A stretch of DNA of 20,417 nucleotides from Kipferlia bialata (Eukaryota > Fornicata). Location: NCBI GenBank assembly GCA_003568945.1, contig BDIP01000375.1, forward strand, positions 1 to 20,417. Direction: 5' to 3'. Under the pieces are notes generated by a model. That model was not told the DNA's origin and did no database searches. It saw nothing but the letters and a program-made list of their open reading frames with translations. Positions 1 through 9,000 of this stretch are shown here, in pieces. Positions within the stretch are counted from its first letter, which is position 1, and each line of letters opens with the position of its first letter. The position numbers and the translations under genes are program-made.

Positions 1-63
1 ATATACAGTGGTTTGCAATACTATGTATTCCCTTCCCAACCCCCCCCCCCCCCTCACCTCCAG
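1..63 (+). other. 3' end of an intron (upstream part outside window)
   Basis: The segment ends in CTCACCTCCAG at 53-63, the acceptor block used by most introns here. It holds a run of about 14 C residues. The reading frame that opens at 64 runs in phase 0 into the next exon. Confidence 0.65.
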
Positions 64-2891
64 GCGTTGATGCGGCAGTATGATCTGTTCCATGCCCAGG
101 GAGAGCACCTTCTGAGGCAGACCAAGGACATGGCCACAGCCGCAGCACAGCCCGGGGCCGCAGCTGCTGCACTCAGGGGTCCATCAGATGCACGTACACC
201 CCTGCTGGCCAAGGTGGGAGGGGTCTATTATGACTCATACATGTAATCTATGATTCACCTGTACCTGACTGTAGGTGCTGCGGGGCCTTGTCATCGAGGT
301 CATTAGACGGTCCTCTGCCAGGAACATGCTGGGGGCAGCATACCCAGCAGTCACCAGCCCCGAGGGTGGGTACCTATGCCTCCCCAGGGCTGGGGGCAGC
401 TACCTAGAGGCCCTTGGCCCCGACAATGCCCTGGATGCCACGCATGCCTCGATGCAGGGGGGGCAGGGCATGGATGAGATAGGGGACGGGGGTCTGTTTG
501 GGGGGGACGGCCTGGAGGCTGAGACCCTGGATGAGCTGGACATGGCCGAGCTGGAGGACGACTTCCTGTTTGCTGACCCCTTCTCGTCTGACCAGGCCCT
601 GCCCCCCTTTGTGCTGGAGGTCGTGGCCATCTTCAGACAACTGCTGGTGCCCCCCTCCCCCCACCGCTTCACATACACAGTGGACAAGGAGGTTCTGAGG
701 CTGTGCATCGAGAGCGTGCTGGACATCTGCATGGCCCACATCGAGGCCCTCACCCTGCCTGACCAGTCCGACGACATCGACCAGACCACCATGGACTCCC
801 TCAGGATGACCCGCATAGCCAAGGCGTCCACCAGAGGGTATGCAGACGGTGACAAGGGGTATGCCAGGCACGACTACCTCCCCCCCTGGCTGCTTGACCT
901 TGTGTCCCTCCTTGTCGTCGAGCCCACCTTCGAGGCCGGCGAGGAGTTCACTGTGACAGCTGCCGAGATGGTGCTGTCTGTGCTAGACCAGGTCATCACG
1001 GCATCACCACCCGACGTCAGTGATGAGGATCTGCTCCACATGCGCCGTAGCATAGTCAGACTGTTTGTGGCCGCCCTCCCCGCCCCCTCTGCCTCCCACG
1101 TGGCCTCCACCGCTGCGTGTGTGGTGAGGTATGACAGGCTGGCCCTGGACAGACTGCGGCTGAGGCACTTCCCCAGGGTAGGGGACGGGCCTCTGTCCTC
1201 GGCCGGCACCACGGCCCACTTCCTCGACCTGTTCAGTGCCGCTCTGGCCCTGTCAAGAGCAGATGCAGTTGGGCAGTGCATGGCCGTCAGTGCTGGTCGT
1301 GAGAGTGCCTCCCTCCACTTTGTGGATGGCCTAGGAGGGATTGACGGCAAGGGGGGCAGCCTCAGCGGGGGTGCCGGTATGAAGGACACGGCCCCCCTGT
1401 GGCGACTGAGGGAGGAGTGCCCTGTGGTGAGTATGCTGAGGGCACCCCCCATCTCAGCCCCCAGGTCCATATACTCCAACTTCGGATACGCAGTCATCTT
1501 CACCGTGGCAGACAGCATCAGTGCCCGCATTGCACCCCTGACCACCGACCTCGATGTCTCCACAGCTATTAGGAAGCTGATATCCGTACGGTCGTCATAC
1601 TCCAACGTGGACTTCAGCGCCAGGATCAGTCCCGTGGGTGCCACGCTGACCCACCCCGGCATGCCATTCCACGACACGCCCATGCGGCACTACCTCAGGT
1701 GGGTGGGGTGTAGAGGGGGGGCTGTTCCTTATAGCTTATATAATGGGTTGTATCTGGTGTATTTGCACTCTTCTCTCTCTCTCTCTCTCTCTATCCTCTC
1801 GCTATCTTTTCCTCATCTCCAGGGTTGTGGGTAACCTTGGCGCCACCGAGTATGCGATTGCAGTGCTGGATAGCTGCAGTGTCGGTACAGACCTGGGCGA
1901 CCTTCCAGAGCCCCCCTCCACCCCCTACCCTCTCCCCAACCACGCCTCTCTCTCCTCTCTCGACGGCCTCAGTGCCGTGGTGTGTGATGTCCGCATCTAC
2001 GACCTCTGGGTGGCCCATGGCGGTGCTAGCAGCGTCAGACGCCTGAGGACACGGCCTGAGCTGTTCCGGGTGTCCAAGGCTGTGAGGGAGATGCCTGAGG
2101 CGACGGCCGCCTTCACTGCTGAGGACGAGAAGACAAAGCTGCGGCTGTCTGAGTTTGTCCGGTCAGGCTGCTACCTGGGTCGCTACCTGCCACCCAGGGC
2201 GGACCTGAGGTCTGCCGAGCACTACCGTGCCCTGCGTGAGTGTGCAGACTACACCATGGAGGCGGTGGGCAGGAGGGGCGGGACGTCTGGCACCCCCCTC
2301 CACCTGCTGGTCAGGACAGGAGACGCAGACACCCTCTATGTTGCAGTGGTCAACGCTCTGCACCGCTACTTCCGCACCGAGCGCAACCGTGCCCGTCCCA
2401 CCCTGTCGTCTGTGTCTGGTAGGCCTGAGGACATCCCGTTCCAGAACCAGGGGAGAGTGTGGCTGTGTCCGGACGAGGACGGCCTGACCCCCCTCGAGCT
2501 GGCATGCCGCCTTGGCCGCAGGAGGTGTGCCTATGTGCTGTTGATCTGTCCCTGCATGGCACAGCGCGTCAAGAGAGACCACCCCCTGTCGTCGTCTCTG
2601 TCCCTGTACCCGGATGATGTCCCCCTGCCCGTGGCCAGTGTGCCCAGTGGACACATCGTGTCTGGCCACTACCCCGGCGGCAATCTCACTCTCGAGTTCA
2701 ACCGCTATGGCCTGTGGGGTGGCAAGTCGGATGGGAAGAGGTCGACAGCTACTGGGTACCCTGCCCACTACATCCAGAGCCAGATCACCACGGCATCCGA
2801 GGAGAGGCTACTGGGCCTGGCCCCAGACTGGGGGCCCTCCCTGCTGAGGGCGGCCCATCAGGCATGCGATGTGTTCGAGAAGCACCTGTGA
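64..2891 (+). CDS. Large protein with acidic segment and ankyrin-like repeats, C-terminal part
   Basis: 5'-partial gene. I read the exons as 64-213, 275-1698 and 1823-2891, joined in phases 0 and 2, giving 880 residues and a TGA stop. The introns of 61 and 124 bp end in CTGACTGTAG and CTCATCTCCAG. Visible parts, numbered from the first residue in the window: an Ala-rich helical start (1-50); a Gly/Asp/Glu-rich acidic stretch with large hydrophobics, including DELDMAELEDDFLFADPF (about 121-160); a long, probably helical body; and near the C terminus two ankyrin-like units, TPLHLLVRTGDADTLY (about 682) and DGLTPLELACRLGRR (about 743). Ankyrin repeats usually mediate protein binding. The acidic-aromatic segment resembles a transcriptional activation region, which is only inference. 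The missing N terminus would decide the family; no catalytic motif was seen. Confidence 0.72.
1771..1792 (+). repeat. CT microsatellite inside intron
   Basis: About ten CT dinucleotides lie in the 124 bp intron 1699-1822, just upstream of the acceptor block CTCATCTCCAG. They form a pyrimidine tract on the transcribed-sense strand. Nothing else is visible in the intron. Confidence 0.8.
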
Positions 2892-4248
2892 CCTGTGTGA
2901 ACTTCATACTATGAAGTGTATGTACCAATAGACAACCGTCAGAGTGATCGGATAGAGTTACGAATGTGATATCATGACTACATATGGAGAGTTGTGACAT
3001 GTCGGCTGAGGAACTCGCTCTCGTCTGTAAATTGCAACCTTCTGGCCGCGTCCATTTGTTGACCATATTAGGTACCGGATTCGCAAGGTGTACGAAAGAA
3101 AGGGATGTCTCCAGCGCATGGGTCCAGCACCCGTGACAGTGTGTCTGCGAGTCGAATGACCAGATGAGTCGACGTGATCATTGAAAGTGGGACGTCGTCG
3201 TGATACTTCCATCAACACAAATAGTATATTCCTAACATGTGGAATGACTCAATGTATTCATATATTCCGGACTTCTACATGATATGTGGGAAATTCAACT
3301 CGGTAATCAACAGTTGAAAGCTCTGTAGATTAAGCACAGATTGACAAATGTGAACTTCTTTGTGAGGTATACATAGCCATTGCAGAGTCCTGATACTATT
3401 ATTGTCACTGGGATGATACTGCAGCTGAACCTGGTATTATCCTAAGCGGACATCAAACCCAAATAGCTCCTTGGACGGTTGCTCTGCTGAGCATCTGGGA
3501 TTCTTAAGACCACTCTCTCTTGGAAACTCCATGGTTCTTATTCACCAGGAGTGAACATAACAGGTAATAGGTGAGTGGCAAGAACGTAAACAAAGGAATG
3601 TAATGAATATCAGTTATTACTCGACACGTGTTTAGCGGTAGATGACCGGATAGTGACCTGAATTACTACTACTTCTATTGCAGCAACCCTAAGGTCCTGT
3701 TCATAGAGAGTGTTACGAGGACTTGTTAAGTCGATAACAGATGCGATAATTCGTCCAGGTTTGAGTCAAACCTTGACAGCAGATGTGAGGAATCACTATC
3801 AGTTGTACTGATTCAGTACATTGCGAAGGACATATTCATTGGTGATGTAGTCTGCATTACCTGGGGCACGCGATCTCAACCCAACGATCTGCTCGGAGTA
3901 ACATGTTCATCCAAGACTTGATAGAGCATAATCTATAATGACTGAGAGCTCCCACTTGATTACGGATGAGATTACCCCTCATCCTGACGGCTACCGTCAA
4001 GTAAATTGTAATATGCCTACTTAGACTATTGAGTCATGTACAAGAACTCAAATTACGAATGGCTCTGTGATATTCCTACGAATGTGCTTATCCAGATGCC
4101 GTCGAACTAGTGATTATACCTCTAATAGACAGCTTCAGTGAAAACTATACTAGGATCCTCAATACTACTAGGATACAACACCATCCACTGTAGGAGCGAT
4201 TGATCTATTAACGCCAGGGAACGGTAGCGCATTGGATATATGCCCTGG
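2892..4248. other. Non-coding spacer, 1.36 kb
   Basis: The spacer lies between the 3' ends of two convergent genes. It is visibly more AT-rich than the flanking exons, has frequent stops in all frames and shows no run with coding character. I looked on the minus strand for the remaining REV1 parts (a Y-family motif such as MDCFF or SCDEA) and found none. It holds a 17 nt inverted repeat at 3757-3773 (listed separately) and a short direct repeat of ACTAGGAT near 4149 and 4168. No tRNA or known RNA gene was recognised. Confidence 0.6.
3757..3773. repeat. Perfect 17 nt inverted repeat
   Basis: AGGTTTGA and TCAAACCT are exact reverse complements separated by one G. It lies in the non-coding spacer, about 480 bp beyond the stop codon of the BRCT gene. 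It could be a protein-binding palindrome or chance. The loop would be a single base, so a stable RNA hairpin is unlikely. Confidence 0.5.
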
Positions 4249-5952
4249 TCAGGACCCCTCCGACACATCCGTCTCTGTCTCCTGGGAAGACAGGACCTGG
4301 GTCGACACCTTCTCTGACCCACATGCATCACCCATGTCTGGGATGCAAGAGGAGTCAGGAACCACATGATTGGTAGGAACGGTGGTACATAAAGACTTGG
4401 ACTCAGCACCTCCGCCCTGGGCCGCAGATGCCCTATGCGCAACACTGACAGAAGGAGCGAGTGGGTCCGATGATACAGAGACCCGTTTAACACCGGTCCC
4501 TTTGGATACACCACCGCTAGACCCCTTTAAGCCAGTATTAGCCCGGGTCCCAGACCCAGGGCGATGCACCCCGCTGCTTCCCCTGGACAGAAAGGAATCA
4601 ATGCCGGTTCGTGTACCCTTTGACTGGTCTCAGCATAGAGCTGCATACATGTCAACACATACTTCCACTGAGGCATCATACGAACGCTTATTATTATTAT
4701 CAACAGAATTGGTCAAGCGACATATATAGGTACACAAGATCCCTGAATCATGGGGTACACCACACGTGACACATGTCTACTCACGAAGAGTCACGACACC
4801 CACCTTGTCAGACACGGCCCGGTACTTGAATTCTGAGAGGCGACGCTGCTGTTGGACGGAATCCAGGACCCACTCCGGCTTGACTACGGATATGTGTCTG
4901 GGGGTAGACGTGACAAACGCACAGGCAAACACATACTAGGCAGCATCCCCTATATACATCTGTACCATCTCTTGGGATAGTATATGAATTGTACACTCTC
5001 CAATTGATCACACAGTCCCCCTTGATTAGACATACAACAGTGGGACTGAGACTCCCACCTCCTTTGCTCTGCCCCCATCTTCGCGAGGTGCTTGCTCATC
5101 TTGGACCTGGTGACGTCAGAACTGTGGCAGATACACCTATCAGACAGGGTCAGTTAGCCGGAGAGCAAGCTCAGAATCCGTTGAGTGATAGAAACATACT
5201 ACCATGAAGGGAATTGTATATAACACTGGTACATCAAAAATGACATAGTTATTGAATTGGCCCAAGTACCTACAGAGATTGGATGCAATCACATGTGTCA
5301 CGCGAGATGATAGGTTTGGGGTAACCAGGCCTCCGTTACTCTGAATTATCTTCCCCAGGGCCTCATAGTTTGTGACCCCCAGGGTGCGCCCATTGATGTA
5401 GAACGACAGACCTCTGAAGAGGGTGGTCTTCTCTGTGACACCCTGTATCAGAACTATAGTACTGTATCAGTACCATAGTACTGTATCAATCTGAATATCC
5501 ACTTGGTTCGTAGAGTCCGGCTGTGTGCGATAATGCTGGAGTAGGTGGGATACCTGTTTGTCGAACTTCTTCGTCCTGATGGTGAGACAGGGAGGAAAGA
5601 GTTCAAACAGTCACGTGAATATCATATATACGGGAGGAGCGAAGAGAGAGAGGGATATGTAGGGGGGGGAGGGGGGGGGGGGGGCCGGGTAACCAAGAAC
5701 CCTGTATTACCCCAAACAGCAGTGAAAAACCATATTGTTACAGATTTCTCACTGTTGATGATGGATCTCAATGGTAACACAGAATGGAAGGAGACACTAT
5801 TCACAGGATACACTCACCTGTGATCCCAATAGTGCTTCATAGTGTAGGCTTCCGGGGGCACCCCAGCGGGAAGACGCCAGTGGTCCATTGCACCGATGTC
5901 AAGGGTCTCTGTTCGCACAAAAGAGTAAGCACTTACCTGTCAAGGACTCCAT
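4249..5952 (-). CDS. REV1-type BRCT-domain protein, without a visible polymerase domain
   Basis: Minus-strand gene. Exons, high to low: 5952-5937, 5908-5818, 5575-5554, 5442-5270, 5106-5059, 4897-4804 and 4623-4249; 272 residues, all phases consistent. Residues about 44-145 form a BRCT domain with GLSFYINGRT, a GG turn, THVIASNL and VVKPEWVLDSV. This closely follows the REV1 BRCT pattern (hydrophobic-x-x-NG-x-T, THII-x-NL, V-x-PEW). The preceding YWDHRTKKFDKQ stretch also matches the helix before the REV1 BRCT domain. The tail (149-272) is Ser/Gly/Thr-rich with no fold seen. REV1 is a translesion DNA polymerase; here the Y-family catalytic core is absent, so this is either a stand-alone BRCT protein or a gene whose further exons I could not find. 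An alternative 3' end, skipping the TGA at 4251-4249 by splicing into 4122-4240, cannot be excluded. The first exon and its 28 nt intron are the weakest part; a start at the Met codon in exon 2 is the alternative. Confidence 0.72.
5443..5494 (-). repeat. 19 nt tandem repeat carrying the 3' splice site of the BRCT gene
   Basis: CTGTATCA recurs at 5443, 5462 and 5481 at an exact 19 nt period. On the minus strand each copy reads TGATACAG, the acceptor sequence that ends intron 5443-5553. Only the copy nearest the exon keeps the BRCT reading frame, because 19 is not a multiple of three. Confidence 0.8.
5660..5684. repeat. Poly-G / poly-C tract in intron
   Basis: A near-pure run of G on the plus strand (C on the transcribed-sense strand) lies inside the 242 bp intron 5576-5817 of the BRCT gene. 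The intron ends in CTCACCATCAG on the minus strand. Comparable C runs occur in the intron at 44-56. Confidence 0.75.
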
Positions 5953-6050
5953 ATCCAGATTCCTTTAAGGAATCAAAAACGAAAAGGGGTTTGTTATTAA
6001 TACATGGATCGCGCCAGTGTTCCTAAAGAAGAGCGGTGGGTACATAGCAG
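5953..6050. promoter_or_regulatory. Divergent promoter region between two genes
   Basis: Only 98 bp separate the proposed start codons of the minus-strand BRCT gene (5952) and the plus-strand 1601-residue gene (6051), so both promoters and 5' UTRs must share this stretch or overlap the exons. It contains the imperfect palindrome ATTCCTTTAAGGAAT at 5959-5973 (7 bp arms around one base) and an AT-rich patch near 5985-6003. No TATA box can be assigned with confidence. Confidence 0.45.
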
Positions 6051-9000
6051 ATGGCGACCCCGCTGCTGTATAACCTACGCTCTCTTCGGAGTAAGTACCT
6101 ATCGATCCTGGGGGGAGATATTCCAGGTACCCAGGGAGTACTTAGTAGTGTGATCGTTGGTAACACTGTGGCTCATATTCAGAATGGCTCTCTGCTGTAT
6201 GGAGTGGAAAGGACAAGCATTGCACTGCGGAGCAGGCCTGTATCTGCCTGCAGGTCTGCATGTCGTTGCGGAAGGACCTGCTGGCATATGACCAGGTACT
6301 GCCTGCAAGTAGACCTTTCAGAGAGACTTCACAAGGATCTATATATATACACATATCTTTATATATGATTGTCTCATCATTCAGGACCGGGCGCGTCGTC
6401 TGCTGCAGCTCAATGACGCTCTGCTCTCCTGCTTCGACATCGACTGCCCCCTCCCCTCATCCGTGAAACTGGCGGAGTTTCTGTCCTCTGTTGAGGAGGA
6501 CGCCCCCTCAGAGCATGGGTCCCATGGCCACATCGAGGCGTCCTTTGCAGCAGGCGTCAAGGCATTCTCCCTGTCTGCGTGTGACCTGGCGTCTCTGGAC
6601 GTGGTGTCCTTTGCTAGCATGGGGGTGTCGCCCAGGTCCTACCTCGCGGTGCAGCACAGGCTGAGGCAGCAGGGCCACATGGACGAGGACCCCAGGCAGC
6701 TCTACGGAGGCCATGTGATGGCCGTGGAGCAGGGCAGGGCACTCCTGGGTTGTGGGCCTGTGCTCTTCTCGGTTCCCGTGGATGCCTTTGACACCCCCCC
6801 CACAGCAGGGCACACATACGCAGTAGTCGCTGCCTCCCACGCCCTCCACGCCCCCAGCGCCACATGCCCCTGGACGTCGTTCTGCTTCCTGGGTGCCGCC
6901 CCCCCCATTGTGCTGGACAGCGTGTCTGTGGTGTGTGCGTGTGACTCTGCGCTTGTGCCGGAGCTCTCTGTCACAGACATCGGGGGGGTGGTGTTCATAA
7001 GCTCCACACACAGGGCAGCGGGGGTGCTGGTCGGCCTGGCAGACACGTCCAGTGCCCAGTCCCCTCACATCCCTCACCGGTCTGACAACCACAGGCGGGG
7101 GGAGGCCATAACCTCCAGCGGAAGGTCAGTATTTGTGGTTCACGTATTTATTCTCACTCTCTCATACCGCATATGTTTCGCCAAGGGGCGATATCTCTTT
7201 CCTGTCTCACCAGTGTTGACGGAATCTGTGGTTTCATGATCATCAGCATGCGTGACTGTCCCTCTGCTAGTATACATATGATGTATATATAGTATGTGTA
7301 TATAGTATGGGTAGTGTGGAGTATTATTGGTCTGACTTTCAGGTTAGTGCCGGTGACCCTTGCCGCTGTGCCGGGCTCCATGCCCCCCTGTCTCGGCATG
7401 TCCCTAGAGGTCACCCTGGCCCTCTCCCCCCATGACACTGCCTCTGCCAGGCCCTCCGACCCAGGTGTGGGCGCTCGCTGTGCCTTTGGGACCGTTGTGC
7501 TGCCTGCCTCTCCCTCACCAGACGGGGTGTCCGGTCTGGTGGTCTCGTCGGTCACTCGGGAGGCGTCCCCCAGCCAGACGTGTCTGTACCTAGGCGCCTC
7601 CCGCTCTGGTTGCATCGAGGCGACAGGGGCAACAGGGCACTGGGTGGGAGTGGGGGTGGAGGGTGTGGACGGGACAGCACACCCGCACACTGAGTCATCG
7701 CCCATGCCCCTCTCCCTCAGCGTGGCCTGCCCCATCCTGCTGGTGGGCCATGTCGATGCAGGGGGGTCCCTGGTGTCTGTCTCCCCGGCCCCTTCCCCCC
7801 TGGCCCTAGCTGTGTGTACCGATGGGGCATGTGAGGCAGACACCCCCAGTGGGTCAGACTGGCAGACAGAGACAGTGTCTGGTCTCTCCAAGGTCCTCCC
7901 CCTCCCCCTCCCCAAGGGTGTCTCGAGGTGGGCGTCGGACTGCGACGTCCTGCTCTACATGTCCACAGGCATCAGACCCCACCCCGTGTCTCTGCGCCGT
8001 CTGCTGTCCTTCTCCCCCCCCCTCCCAGCCGGTGTGGAGATTGATACCGACAACGCTGTGGTGCTGGGGCCAGGGGCACAGGCCATCCTTCGGGAGGCCC
8101 TAGCCGGTGGGGGCCATGCGCTGACCCCCACTGATACTGCCCCCCCAGGTCTGTCCCCCCCCCCAAGCCATGTCATGTCCAGCATCAGACAGACCCTGGC
8201 CTCGGTCGGCATGGCAGGGCACGACACAGCGCAGGTCCAGATACACACCGTGGGGGTGTCGGTGGATGGTGTGTCCGGCCGTGTGTGTGCCGTTCCGTTG
8301 GAGGTCGAGGTCGACACCCCTGTGGCCCACTCTCTACCTGTCCAGGGAGAGGGAGAGGGATGTGTGTTCCAGGGCGGACTGCCTGGTCTGTCCGAGCACC
8401 CAACCCTGGATCATCTGGACGGTGTCCCCACCCCCCAGGACCCCCTGGACCCATTGTCCATGGCCCTCTCCACACACGCAGTCCAGATGTCACCGCTGAT
8501 GGACGGCCTCAGCAACCCCACGTCCAGGCGCAACAGCATAGCCGAGGACCAGGCCCTGCAGGCGTCTCTGTCGCTGTCCATGAGTATGGAGGGCTCCCTG
8601 CACCCGGCGTCTCTGGGCCACCACTCCCTGTCCATGCACTCCCTCGAGATGGAGCACTCCCACCCCGGCAGTGTCAGTGGGATCCATGACACAGGGGTAT
8701 TCGGGCCGTCCTCAGACCTCGCAGATACATTCCAAGAGGCCCTGGTCCCCGGTATGTATGGTGCCACATGTATGGTGCCCCCTGCTATCCACCTGGCGTA
8801 CATGCCTTTCTGTCATACCCTAGTGAAATGTGTATATATTGTCGCACACAGTCCCAGATACTTACATATACTATCCCCAATTCTGTTAGAGCTGTGGTTC
8901 CTTCCTTATTAGACATACCCCTGACCCCTAGGCCAAGGTGTGACTGCCCAGCACGACTACTTCTCTACATCTCCTGGGTTTGCCGGCAAGACCCAGGCCA

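Noticed and set aside
3757-3773. GGTTTGAGTC as a tRNA B box
   Set aside because: There is no A box, acceptor stem or anticodon arm around it. The resemblance comes from the palindrome.
6236-6254. Acceptors at AGCAG (6235) or CTGCAG (6253) for the first intron of the 1601-residue gene
   Set aside because: Both are out of phase with the 40 nt first exon. CTCATATTCAG ending at 6182 is in phase and fits the block.
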